A stretch of DNA of 64,000 nt from Pseudoalteromonas sp. T1lg88 (GTDB lineage Bacteria; Pseudomonadota; Gammaproteobacteria; Enterobacterales; Alteromonadaceae), in contig NZ_PQCF01000018.1 in NCBI RefSeq assembly GCF_002964765.1, forward strand, positions 1-64,000, read 5' to 3'. Positions 55,411 to 64,000 of the stretch are shown here, one piece after another; the stretch's first letter is position 1, and the number at the start of each line of letters is the position of its first letter. A program made the position numbers and the translations under genes. The notes under the pieces are model-generated. The model was not told where the DNA came from, searched no databases, and saw only the letters and a program-made list of their open reading frames with translations.

Positions 55411-58400
55411 ATGGCAGCACCTCAGTTCGTTCATTTACGGGTTCACAGTGACTTTTCCATGGTCGATGGCCTGGCTAAAACCAAGCCCATAGTCGCCAAG
55501 GCGCAGGAGTTGCAACTCAGTGCCCTGGCTATTACCGATCAAATGAACCTCTGCGGCCTGGTGCGCTTTTATGGTGCTGCTCATGGCGCCGGCATTAAGC
55601 CCATAGTCGGTGCCGATATCTGGCTCAATACCCCGGAATTTCCCGACGAGCCTTGTCGTTTATTACTGCTGGCGAAAAACAATCAGGGTTATAAAAACCT
55701 CACCTTGCTTATTTCCAAGGCCTATTTGCGTGGTCATGTGATGCACCGTGCCATGGTCGACAGAGACTGGCTGGCGGAGCATGGCGAAGGCCTGATCATT
55801 ATCAGCGGTGGTAAAGACGGTGACTTGGGTAAGGCACTGCTTAAGGGCAACGCCGGTATTATCGAAGAGATCAGCCAGTTTTATCGCACCCATTTCCCCG
55901 GTGATTATTATTTAGAGCTGATCCGCACCTCCCGCGCCGACGAAGAAACCTATTTACACCTGGCGGTTGAGCACGCCTATGCGCATCAGCTGCCGGTGGT
56001 GGCCACCAACGAAGTGGTCTTCTTAAAACCGGATGACTTTGAGCCCCATGAAATTCGTGTGGCTATCCACGATGGTTACACCCTGGAAGATAAGCGCAGA
56101 CCCAAGCGCTTCTCGCAGGAGCAATATCTAAAAACGCCCGAGCAAATGACCGAGCTGTTTAGCGATATTCCCGAGGCGCTGCAAAACACGGTGGAAATTG
56201 CCAAGCGCTGTAATGTGACAGTGCAACTGGGCACCTATTTCTTGCCGGATTACCCCACGGGTTCGCTGAAAATCGAGGACTTCCTGGTTAAGGTATCCCG
56301 CGATGGCCTTGAAGAGCGTTTACAGTTTTTATTCCCTGACGAGCAGGTGCGTGCCGAGCGCCGCGGTGAATACGACGAGCGTTTGCAAATCGAGCTCGAT
56401 GTAATCAACCAAATGGGATTCCCCGGTTACTTCTTGATCGTAATGGAGTTCATCCAGTGGTCCAAAGATAACAATATTCCCGTGGGCCCGGGGCGGGGCT
56501 CGGGTGCAGGTTCACTTGTGGCCTATGCCCTGAAGATCACCGACCTGGATCCGTTGCAGTTTGACCTGCTATTCGAGCGATTTCTAAACCCAGAGCGGGT
56601 CTCCATGCCCGACTTCGACGTCGACTTCTGTATGGACCGCCGCGATGAGGTAATAGACCACGTAGCCAAGTTGTATGGCCGCGATGCGGTATCCCAGATT
56701 ATCACCTTTGGTACCATGGCGGCCAAGGCGGTTATTCGTGACGTGGGCCGGGTGCTGGGTCACCCTTATGGTTTCGTCGACCGAATTTCCAAGCTGATCC
56801 CTGGCGATCCGGGTATGACCCTGGCCAAAGCATTTGAAATCGAACCGCGTTTACCCGAAGCCTATGATGGTGACGAGGAAGTACGCGACCTGATAGACAT
56901 GTGCCGTATTCTCGAGGGCTGTACTCGTAATGCCGGTAAACACGCCGGTGGTGTTGTAATCTCACCGACTACCATCACAGATTTTGCCGCCCTGTACTGC
57001 GATGAAGAGGGCAAGTTCCCGGTTACCCAGTTCGATAAGAACGATGTAGAAACCGCCGGTCTGGTTAAATTCGACTTCCTGGGTCTGCGTACACTGACTA
57101 TTTTGCAGTGGGCCCTGGATATGACCAATGAGCGTCTCGCCCGTGAGGGCAAAGAGCCGGTGGATATCAATGCCATTCCGCTGGATGACAGACCCAGTAT
57201 CGAGCTGCTGCTGCGCGCCGAGACCACGGCTGTGTTCCAGCTCGAATCCCGCGGTATGAAAGACCTGATTCGCCGTCTTAAGCCGGACTGCTTCGAAGAT
57301 ATGATAGCCCTGGTGGCCCTGTTCCGTCCGGGGCCACTGCAATCGGGCATGGTAGATAACTTTATCGACCGTAAGCATGGTAACGAGGAAATCTCTTACC
57401 CGGATGCCCAGTACCAGCACACCAGCTTGCAACCCATTTTGGAGCCGACCTATGGCGTAATCCTGTATCAGGAGCAGGTTATGCAAATCGCCCAGGTTCT
57501 CGCCGGGTACTCGCTCGGTGGCGCCGACTTATTACGTCGAGCCATGGGTAAGAAGAAGCCGGAAGAAATGGCCAAGCAGCGCTCGACCTTCGAAGAAGGG
57601 GCGATACAAAATGGCGTTGACGGCGAACTGGCGATGAAAATCTTCGACTTGGTAGAGAAATTCGCCGGTTATGGTTTTAACAAATCACACTCCGCCGCGT
57701 ATGCCCTGGTGTCGTATCAGACCCTGTGGATGAAAACTCATTATCCGTCCGAATTTATGGCTGCGGTAATGTCGGCGGATATGGATAACACGGATAAAAT
57801 CGTTACCCTGGTGGACGAATGTGAAAACATGAAGCTCACCTTGTTGCCACCGGATGTAAACGCCGGCCTGTATAAGTTTACCGTGAACAAGCAAGGCGAG
57901 ATTGTCTACGGCATAGGTGCCATCAAAGGCGTGGGTGAAGGCCCGGTAGAAGCGATTTTGAGCGCCCGTGAGCAGGAAGGGCCGTTTAAGGATCTGTTCG
58001 ACTTCTGTGCCCGAGTTGATTTAAAGCGCCTTAATAAGCGGGTTATCGAAAAGCTGATTATGGCCGGTGCCATGGATAAGCTGGGACCGGATCCTGTGCA
58101 GGGTGGTCGCGCCATCTTGATGGCTTCATTGCCCGAGGCGATTAAATCCGCCGAGCAGCACAATAAGGCTGAGCAACTGGGGCAGGGCGACCTCTTTGGC
58201 CTGCTTGCCACTGAGCCGGAAGAGGTTGAACAAGCCTTTAAACGAGTGCCATACTTTACCGATAATCAATGGCTTGACGGTGAGCGTGAAACACTGGGAT
58301 TATTCCTAACCGGGCACCCAATAAATCAGTATCGTGGCGAACTTAAGCACTATACTAGCGGTAAACTCGTCGATCTGACGCCGACCGAGCGAGATGTGCA

Positions 58401-58902
58401 AACCACGGCGGCGGGCTTGGTGATCAGCGCCCGAACTTTGATAAATAAGAAGAATAAACGCTGGGGATTAATCACCTTAGATGACAAGAGTGCCCGTCTT
58501 GATGTACGCTTATTCCCAGAACAGTTTGAAATGTTCCAAGAATTGCTGCAAATCAACAATATCTTGGTGATAACTGGACAGGTCAGCTTTGATAACTTCT
58601 CTGGCGGCATTACAATGACCGCCCGAGACGTCTGTACCCTCGCCGAGGCCCGTGAAAAACGCATTAAAGCGATGAAAATGACGGTGGATATGGCACAAGT
58701 TGACGACAACTTCTTCGAAAAGTTGGAAAAAGTGCTGGAACCGTATAAGTTTGGCACCTGTCCGGTAAAAATACTGTACCGGCGACCAGATGCCTTGGCT
58801 GAGCTGGAACTAGGAACACAATGGTGTGTGACGCCTGCGGATGACTTAATTCATAAGTTATCCCTGATGGCGGCACAAAATATAGAATTAGAATTTAATT
58901 AA
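55411..58902 (+). CDS. dnaE: DNA polymerase III alpha subunit
   Basis: A 1163-residue replicative polymerase subunit (E. coli 1160). The PHP domain is at about 1-280 ([17 protein letters not shown]). Catalytic aspartates Asp401 and Asp403 (PDFDVDF) and Asp555 (KFDFLGLRT) keep E. coli numbering. The tandem helix-hairpin-helix and OB-fold follow in the C-terminal part ([20 protein letters not shown]). ATG 55411. Confidence 0.98.
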   Translation: MAAPQFVHLRVHSDFSMVDGLAKTKPIVAKAQELQLSALAITDQMNLCGLVRFYGAAHGAGIKPIVGADIWLNTPEFPDEPCRLLLLAKNNQGYKNLTLLISKAYLRGHVMHRAMVDRDWLAEHGEGLIIISGGKDGDLGKALLKGNAGIIEEISQFYRTHFPGDYYLELIRTSRADEETYLHLAVEHAYAHQLPVVATNEVVFLKPDDFEPHEIRVAIHDGYTLEDKRRPKRFSQEQYLKTPEQMTELFSDIPEALQNTVEIAKRCNVTVQLGTYFLPDYPTGSLKIEDFLVKVSRDGLEERLQFLFPDEQVRAERRGEYDERLQIELDVINQMGFPGYFLIVMEFIQWSKDNNIPVGPGRGSGAGSLVAYALKITDLDPLQFDLLFERFLNPERVSMPDFDVDFCMDRRDEVIDHVAKLYGRDAVSQIITFGTMAAKAVIRDVGRVLGHPYGFVDRISKLIPGDPGMTLAKAFEIEPRLPEAYDGDEEVRDLIDMCRILEGCTRNAGKHAGGVVISPTTITDFAALYCDEEGKFPVTQFDKNDVETAGLVKFDFLGLRTLTILQWALDMTNERLAREGKEPVDINAIPLDDRPSIELLLRAETTAVFQLESRGMKDLIRRLKPDCFEDMIALVALFRPGPLQSGMVDNFIDRKHGNEEISYPDAQYQHTSLQPILEPTYGVILYQEQVMQIAQVLAGYSLGGADLLRRAMGKKKPEEMAKQRSTFEEGAIQNGVDGELAMKIFDLVEKFAGYGFNKSHSAAYALVSYQTLWMKTHYPSEFMAAVMSADMDNTDKIVTLVDECENMKLTLLPPDVNAGLYKFTVNKQGEIVYGIGAIKGVGEGPVEAILSAREQEGPFKDLFDFCARVDLKRLNKRVIEKLIMAGAMDKLGPDPVQGGRAILMASLPEAIKSAEQHNKAEQLGQGDLFGLLATEPEEVEQAFKRVPYFTDNQWLDGERETLGLFLTGHPINQYRGELKHYTSGKLVDLTPTERDVQTTAAGLVISARTLINKKNKRWGLITLDDKSARLDVRLFPEQFEMFQELLQINNILVITGQVSFDNFSGGITMTARDVCTLAEAREKRIKAMKMTVDMAQVDDNFFEKLEKVLEPYKFGTCPVKILYRRPDALAELELGTQWCVTPADDLIHKLSLMAAQNIELEFN

Positions 58903-58918
58903 ATGGGTTAATGAGCGC

Positions 58919-59875
58919 ATGAGTCTCAATTATTTGGATTTCGAACTGCCAATTGCCGAATTGGAAGCGAAGATTGAAGAGCTACGTCACGTCAGTCGAG
59001 CGGGCGAGCTGGATTTAGGGCTGGAAGAAGAAGTCGGTCGCCTAAAAGAGAAAAGTGTTGAACTAACTAATAAAATCTTTTCTGAACTAGGTGCCTGGCA
59101 GGTCTCTCAACTGGCTCGTCACCCCCTGCGTCCTTACACACGTGATTACATCGAGCGTATTTTTACCGAGTTCGACGAACTCGCGGGCGATCGTGCATTT
59201 GCAAACGATCCGGCCATTCTTGGTGGTGTAGCGCGTTTAGATGGTGAGCCGGTTATGGTTATCGGTCAGCAAAAAGGCCGTGACACAGCTGAAAAGATCA
59301 AACGTAACTTTGGTATGCCAAAGCCGGAAGGTTACCGTAAGGCCTTGCGCCTGATGGAAATGGCCGAGCGTTTTAAAATGCCAATTTTCACCTTTATCGA
59401 CACTCCGGGTGCCTACCCAGGTGTAGGCGCGGAAGAGCGCGGTCAAAGTGAGGCCATCGCCCGTAACCTAAAAGTAATGGCAGCGTTGAAAGTACCAACC
59501 ATCTGTACCGTGATCGGTGAAGGTGGTTCAGGTGGTGCCCTTGCTATTGGTGTGGGTGACCGCGTTAACATGCTGCAATACAGCACTTATTCGGTAATTT
59601 CTCCAGAAGGTTGTGCATCAATCCTATGGAAGAGTGCTGAGAAAGCACCATTGGCTGCTGAAGCCATGGGTGTAACCGCGCAGCGCGTTAAAGAGTTGGA
59701 TTTGATCAACAACATTATCGAAGAGCCGTTAGGCGGCGCGCACCGCAACTACGATGCCATGGCCAAGAGCCTGAAGGCACAGCTTAAGCGTGACCTGGCC
59801 GACCTGCGTCAAAACAGCGTTGAAGAAATGCTGGACTTGCGCTACAAACGCTTAATGAGCTTCGGTTACTGTTAA
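58919..59875 (+). CDS. accA: Acetyl-CoA carboxylase carboxyltransferase subunit alpha
   Basis: A 318-residue subunit (E. coli 319) that with AccD transfers CO2 from biotin to acetyl-CoA, the first step of fatty acid synthesis. It starts [21 protein letters not shown]-like (first 20 residues typical) and has [19 protein letters not shown] and [15 protein letters not shown]. It lies 16 bases after dnaE and ends at a strong terminator. Confidence 0.97.
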   Translation: MSLNYLDFELPIAELEAKIEELRHVSRAGELDLGLEEEVGRLKEKSVELTNKIFSELGAWQVSQLARHPLRPYTRDYIERIFTEFDELAGDRAFANDPAILGGVARLDGEPVMVIGQQKGRDTAEKIKRNFGMPKPEGYRKALRLMEMAERFKMPIFTFIDTPGAYPGVGAEERGQSEAIARNLKVMAALKVPTICTVIGEGGSGGALAIGVGDRVNMLQYSTYSVISPEGCASILWKSAEKAPLAAEAMGVTAQRVKELDLINNIIEEPLGGAHRNYDAMAKSLKAQLKRDLADLRQNSVEEMLDLRYKRLMSFGYC

Positions 59876-59877
59876 GC

Positions 59878-59905
59878 AAAAAAGGCCGCTCAGTCGGCCT
59901 TTTTT
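59878..59905 (+). terminator. Terminator after accA
   Basis: AAGGCCG (59882-59888), loop CTCAGT, CGGCCTT (59895-59901), with A before and six T. It closes the lpxB-rnhB-dnaE-accA unit. Confidence 0.92.
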
Positions 59906-59927
59906 AATGCCAGTCTAATATCGCCTA

Positions 59928-61274
59928 ATGGCCAGCCTTATGTATACACGCTTTGCCACACAATTAGCACACCTCCTTAATGAGCTGCCCGACTGCCAAG
60001 GCTTGGCGGTTGCTCTGAGCGGCGGCCTCGATTCCATGGTGTTGCTTGAGCTTGCCCAGCGTTATGCCAAGGATAAGGGCATGCCCTTGTGCGCCATTCA
60101 TATCCATCATGGTTTAAGTGCCAACGCCGATCATTGGCTGGCCTTTAGTGCCGAGCAATGTCGGATGCGTGGTATTGCCTTTTATAACGAGCGGGTTACG
60201 CTGTCGGATAAAACCAGGCTGGGCATTGAAGCCAAGGCGCGTCAGGCTCGTTATCAAGCCATGGATATGGCCTTGCCTGCAGGCTATGCGCTGCTTTTGG
60301 GTCAGCATAGTGACGACCAGGTAGAAACCTTCTTCCTGCGCTTGAAGCGTGGTGCCGGTCTCAAGGGACTTGGCGGCATGCAGGCGCTAAGCTACTGGCA
60401 ACAACGTCCTTTACTTAGACCCTTACTGGGTATTAGTCGTAAGCAATTAGCGCACTATGTCGAAAGTCATGGCTTTGAGCATATTCACGACGAGTCCAAT
60501 GATGACAGCCGCTTCGACCGTAACTTTCTGCGTAACCAGGTCTTGCCGCTACTTAACAAACGTTTCCCCGGCTTTAGCGCTAAGGTGGCGCAAACCACTG
60601 AGTTACTGCAACAGCAGCAGCACCTGCTTGATGAGATTGCCGCCCAAGACTTAACTCAATTGGCTGTTAATCCGCAGCAGCTAAGCCTGGCGCCATTAAT
60701 GGCCTTAGGCGCGGCTCGTGCCAATAATGTGTTGCGCTACTGGCTGCAAAGCCATGATGTGGCCATGCCTTCGCAATTGCAGCTGCAAAGCCTGTGCGAG
60801 CAGCTGTTAAGTGCCCGTGCCGATAGTCAGCCGAGTTTATCGCTGCGCACTCATAGTGGCGCTGAGGTGAGTGTGCGTCGCTTTAATGAGCAGCTGTACT
60901 TGGTTGAAAACCAAGTCGAATTATTGGCACAGCAACTAAGTTGCCCGGGCGCCCATATCCTGAAAGATGCACGTGTTTTAACCTGTGAGCCGGGGCAGGG
61001 AGTCAGAGCGCCAAATGCCGATGAGCAGGTCTGGGTGCGCTTTGGTGTGCTTAATGCCCGTATTCGTCCACAGCACAAACCCTATGGCAATAAACTAAGT
61101 CACTGGCTCAAAGAGCTCAAGGTACCGCCCTGGGAGCGCCAACGTATCCCGCTTATTTTTTATGGCGATACCCTAGTGGCCGTGGTGGGTTACTTTTATA
61201 ATTACGACTTTTTGGCACAACAAGGATTGCAATGGCAATTGAAACCAACTCTTCCCCAAAGCCCCCTCATGTAG
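59928..61274 (+). CDS. tilS: tRNA(Ile)-lysidine synthase
   Basis: A 448-residue ATP-dependent enzyme that changes C34 of tRNA-Ile(CAU) to lysidine. P-loop LSGGLDSM is at about residues 30-37; HHGLSANAD and GQHSDDQVETFFLRLKRGAGLKGLGGM follow, then the two C-terminal tRNA-binding domains (LSHWLKELKVPPWERQRIP). ATG 59928 is used; ATG 59940 is also possible. It overlaps the next gene by 43 bases. Confidence 0.94.
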   Translation: MASLMYTRFATQLAHLLNELPDCQGLAVALSGGLDSMVLLELAQRYAKDKGMPLCAIHIHHGLSANADHWLAFSAEQCRMRGIAFYNERVTLSDKTRLGIEAKARQARYQAMDMALPAGYALLLGQHSDDQVETFFLRLKRGAGLKGLGGMQALSYWQQRPLLRPLLGISRKQLAHYVESHGFEHIHDESNDDSRFDRNFLRNQVLPLLNKRFPGFSAKVAQTTELLQQQQHLLDEIAAQDLTQLAVNPQQLSLAPLMALGAARANNVLRYWLQSHDVAMPSQLQLQSLCEQLLSARADSQPSLSLRTHSGAEVSVRRFNEQLYLVENQVELLAQQLSCPGAHILKDARVLTCEPGQGVRAPNADEQVWVRFGVLNARIRPQHKPYGNKLSHWLKELKVPPWERQRIPLIFYGDTLVAVVGYFYNYDFLAQQGLQWQLKPTLPQSPLM

Positions 61275-61612
61275 GTTTATCTTTGGTGCAAAAAGCACCC
61301 TTGGCTACGCTGGTTACCTTGATTTTGCTGGCTGTGGTGGTCGGTGTTTATGGGCCAATGTGGTCTGTATTGGTGATTGCGCTTATTGCCGGCGTCGGTT
61401 GCGGTGTTTTGTTACTCGCTTATTGGCTGGGTAAGGGTGGCATCTATTTTATTCTTGGCTTGTTGGTGCCCTTGCTGGCCGTGATCTTCGCCGAGTTACC
61501 AAACTTTATTTCCCTGTTTCAGCTTATTTTGGCGTTCTTTTGTGGTTTTTGGTTGTCGTTATGGGCGCTTAAGCTCGTCAATGGCACGGCAGATAAACCC
61601 GGGGCGCCGTGA
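61232..61612 (+). CDS. Small integral membrane protein, function unknown
   Basis: A 126-residue protein with about four hydrophobic helices (starting near residues 24, 44, 70 and 93) and a short polar N terminus. AAGGATTG precedes the ATG, and the start lies 43 bases inside the tilS end, so it is probably translationally coupled. No family was recognised. The 195-base gap after it contains two small hairpins (TGGCCT/AGGCCA at 61635-61650 and TCTAGCA/TGCTAGA at 61693-61712) without T runs. Confidence 0.7.
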   Translation: MAIETNSSPKPPHVGLSLVQKAPLATLVTLILLAVVVGVYGPMWSVLVIALIAGVGCGVLLLAYWLGKGGIYFILGLLVPLLAVIFAELPNFISLFQLILAFFCGFWLSLWALKLVNGTADKPGAP

Positions 61613-61807
61613 TAGGTGTTACGAGCACTGAATTTGGCCTGTTCAGGCCATATCGGCGCGCTCAATATGTACCGCTGTGAATATTAACTTCGTCTAGCAT
61701 TTCCATGCTAGAACTGTGCCTGTAATTCAAACTAGCCATAAAACAACGCCTTGCTATAGTTAGTGAAGGGTCATTGGTTGGTCGGGTGTTGACGTTACAG
61801 GAGCGCC

Positions 61808-63775
61808 ATGCAGCAGCTGTTTATCGAAGTTATTGGCTTGTTAGTCAGCGCAGTGGTGCTGGTATGGCTGTTTAAACGCCTGGGTCTGCCGGTGATTCTC
61901 GCCTATCTGGTCACCGGAATTATGGCCGGTCCCCACGGTTTCGACTGGCTTGCCAGCGGCTCACAGATGCATGGCATTGCCGAGCTCGGCATCGTATTTC
62001 TGCTCTTTAGTCTAGGCCTAGAGTTCTCTTTTCCCCGCTTGTTGGCGATGCGCAATATCGTATTTGGCGTTGGTTTATTACAAGTGCTGGTGACCTCGAG
62101 CGTTTTCTTTTTCTGCCTGTGGTTATTTTCTTTCGATACCCTAAGTGCTTTTGCTGTGGCGACCCTGGTAGCATTGTCGTCTACCGCCGTGGTGGTGAAA
62201 TGCCTTAAAGACAGCGGCCAGTTGCAAAAGCGTCGCGGCCAGTTGGCTGTGGGTGTCTTGTTATTTCAGGATCTGGCCGTGGTGCCCTTGCTGATCGCCA
62301 TCCCTTTACTGGCAAACGACACGGAGCAATCGTTACTTTATAGCCTGGCCTTTGCGCTCGGCAAGGGCGCCTTGGTTTGCGCCTTGCTGTGGGCCATAGG
62401 CAAGTGGCTGTTGCCGCTTATCTTTAATGAAGTGGCGCGGATGCGCAATGAAGAGCTTTTTGTACTCACCACCTTGCTGGTAACCCTGTTCGCCGGTGGA
62501 TTGACCTATTGGTTTGGTCTGTCCATGGCCCTGGGTGCCTTTTTGGCCGGTATGATGCTTGGTGAGAGCCAATACCGGCATCAATTGGAAAGCGATATAC
62601 GCCCATTTCGCGACATTCTGATGGGCTTGTTTTTTGTTACCGTGGGCATGCAACTGAGCCTGCTTTATGTGTTCTCTAATCTGCATATAGTGCTTGCGGT
62701 GTTGGTGGCCATGATGTTGCTTAAATGGGTCATTTTAGCGCTGATAGCCCAGCTAATGGGGGAGCGTAAAACCGATGCCTTCAGTGCCGCCATCATGCTT
62801 TGTCAAATGGGTGAATTTGGCTTTGTGCTGGTGGCCTTGGCGAAAACCCATGGCATTTTGGCTACCGAGTTAGCGTCCTTGCTTATTGCTGTGGGCGTGT
62901 TGTCTATGGCTATCACCCCTTATCTGATCGACTGCGCGCCGCGCTGGGTGCACCGCCTCTTTGCAACTTCAAGCGAGCCGGATCAGATCAATTGTGTCGA
63001 TGAGCGCCAGAGCGAACATGTGATCATTTGCGGTTCTGGTCGAGTCGGTCAAAATATCAGCCGTTTTTTACGTGCCGAAGCGCTGCCCTTTGTGGCCATA
63101 GACTTAGACCCCTACCTGGTTCAGCAAGGCCGTTTGGCCAATTATCCCTTGATGTTCGGCGATGCCACACAAAAGGGGATTCTCCAGCGTGCGGGCACCG
63201 CCAATGCGCGCCTCGTGGTGATCACCTTCACTGATCTGGCTAAGGTCAAATTAGTGACCGAGGTGATCAAAGAGGTTGCTCCTGAGGTTAAAATTTTAGC
63301 GCGGATGCCGGATGATGCGCACCTCGAAGAGCTCAAAGAATGCGGCGTCTCGGAAGTGGTGCCCGAGTCGCTGGAGGCGAGTCTAATGCTCTCTTCCCAT
63401 GTTTTGTTTATGAGTGGCGTACCCATGAAGCGGATCCTACGGCGTGTGAGTCAGGAACGGGAAAATCGTTATTCCCTATTGCATAGCTTTTATATTAGCG
63501 ATGAGGCCCTACACAGAGAGCTTCACAGCGACCGTTTAGAGTATCTGCATGTGATGGCCTTAGGGGATAACGCCTATGCTGTGGGTAAAACCATTGCCGA
63601 ATTAAATCTGGGTCTGCGCCGGGTTAGTCTGGCGGCTATGCGCCGCCATGGTGAGGAAATTGACGACCCTTGCGCCGATACTGTTTTGCAAGGTCAGGAT
63701 GTGCTGGTGCTTAAGGGCAAGCCGCGCAGGGTGGAGCGTGCCGAGCGTTACTTACTCAATGGTAGCGAAGCCTGA
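61808..63775 (+). CDS. CPA2 family cation/proton antiporter with RCK domains
   Basis: A 655-residue Kef/YbaL-type monovalent cation:proton antiporter. About 12 membrane helices (residues 1-385) are followed by a TrkA-N Rossmann domain (ICGSGRVGQN near 405, then VAIDLDPYLVQQG) and a C-terminal TrkA-C-like domain (about 570-655). It probably exports potassium or sodium in exchange for protons, gated by nucleotide. Family members KefB/KefC are glutathione-gated; this one lacks a recognised KefF/KefG partner nearby. GGAG precedes the ATG. Monocistronic. Confidence 0.92.
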   Translation: MQQLFIEVIGLLVSAVVLVWLFKRLGLPVILAYLVTGIMAGPHGFDWLASGSQMHGIAELGIVFLLFSLGLEFSFPRLLAMRNIVFGVGLLQVLVTSSVFFFCLWLFSFDTLSAFAVATLVALSSTAVVVKCLKDSGQLQKRRGQLAVGVLLFQDLAVVPLLIAIPLLANDTEQSLLYSLAFALGKGALVCALLWAIGKWLLPLIFNEVARMRNEELFVLTTLLVTLFAGGLTYWFGLSMALGAFLAGMMLGESQYRHQLESDIRPFRDILMGLFFVTVGMQLSLLYVFSNLHIVLAVLVAMMLLKWVILALIAQLMGERKTDAFSAAIMLCQMGEFGFVLVALAKTHGILATELASLLIAVGVLSMAITPYLIDCAPRWVHRLFATSSEPDQINCVDERQSEHVIICGSGRVGQNISRFLRAEALPFVAIDLDPYLVQQGRLANYPLMFGDATQKGILQRAGTANARLVVITFTDLAKVKLVTEVIKEVAPEVKILARMPDDAHLEELKECGVSEVVPESLEASLMLSSHVLFMSGVPMKRILRRVSQERENRYSLLHSFYISDEALHRELHSDRLEYLHVMALGDNAYAVGKTIAELNLGLRRVSLAAMRRHGEEIDDPCADTVLQGQDVLVLKGKPRRVERAERYLLNGSEA

Positions 63776-63791
63776 TCAATTCATGCTTGAG

Positions 63792-64000
63792 CTAATCCAA
63801 ACTCAAAAAGTGGCGCAGCTCGGGTAATTTATCGAGTCCGTCCTGGTAGCCGAGGTCGATCAAATGTTGGGTATAGCGTTTCTCAAAGAGCAGGTAGCTG
63901 GGTAAGCTTGACTCGCTGTAGCGCTTCACACCAAAGCCACGCAGTAACAAGCGAATGGCGAGGGGCATATCGTCGTAATATTCGCTGCTTATGGTATTAA
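63792..64000 (-). CDS. Patatin-like phospholipase, C-terminal part (cut by window edge)
   Basis: The minus strand is open from the window edge to a TAG at 63792, giving 69 residues. The text SYLLFEKRYTQHLIDLGYQD resembles the C terminus of bacterial patatin-like/RssA-type phospholipases (compare SYLLFDPSYT...LIALGY). The catalytic GxSxG and Asp would lie outside the window, so the family call rests on this end alone. Convergent with the antiporter gene. Confidence 0.6.
   Translation of the reverse strand, partial: NTISSEYYDDMPLAIRLLLRGFGVKRYSESSLPSYLLFEKRYTQHLIDLGYQDGLDKLPELRHFLSLD

Overview
The window is chromosomal DNA from a marine-type gammaproteobacterium, most like the Alteromonadales (Shewanella/Alteromonas/Pseudoalteromonas relatives). 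The evidence is the gene order rpsB-tsf-pyrH-frr-uppS-cdsA-dxr-rseP-bamA-skp-lpxD-fabZ-lpxA, a TtpC-type TonB2 energy-transducing operon, a large TonB-dependent receptor, FadE, CydABX and an SOS-type dinG/polB pair. I cannot name the genus. No phage, integrase, transposase or CRISPR array was seen.

Layout. 1-300: end of one tRNA-Asp and a complete second copy. 300-5100: an S9 lipoprotein peptidase and the acyl-CoA dehydrogenase fadE, separated by a small MITE-like inverted-repeat element. 5200-11000: a yafJ-type amidotransferase, then a leftward chain (rsmS, a ComFB-like protein, a histone-deacetylase-fold hydrolase, priC, a TSUP transporter, dinG). 11070-13411: DNA polymerase II, interrupted by a frameshift and divergent from dinG across a LexA-like box. 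13500-17200: a TonB-dependent receptor and a methyltransferase. 17206-18140: about 0.9 kb without a protein gene but rich in hairpins, a candidate structured RNA. 18141-23118: DUF3450-ttpC-exbB-exbD-tonB-TPR. 23188-25573: a DUF885-like lipoprotein, a DksA-type zinc-finger protein and dusC.

25760-28084 is the most interesting part: an Hvf-type RiPP cluster. It has a secreted precursor with 12 cysteines in EGKCG-type motifs, an MNIO (DUF692) maturase, a DUF2063 partner and an unrecognised 41-residue membrane peptide. By analogy with Haemophilus HvfABC it probably makes a copper-binding oxazolone/thioamide peptide.

28137-33632: an LD-carboxypeptidase, dapD, glnD (frameshifted near its 5' end) and map. 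33690-46927: the translation, isoprenoid and envelope superoperon from rpsB to lpxA. 46964-53463: a leftward cydA-cydB-cydX-cydD-cydC block inserted between lpxA and lpxB. 53624-61612: lpxB-rnhB-dnaE-accA-tilS and a small membrane protein. 61808-63775: a CPA2 cation/proton antiporter. 63792-end: the 3' end of a patatin-like phospholipase gene.

Two conserved genes, polB and glnD, each carry a single-base frameshift at a place where restoring one G would mend the frame. This suggests either sequence errors or recent decay and should be settled first. Very highly expressed genes (receptor, ttpC, exbB, rpsB, tsf) show a distinct codon preference rich in CTA/CTT leucine and TCA serine.
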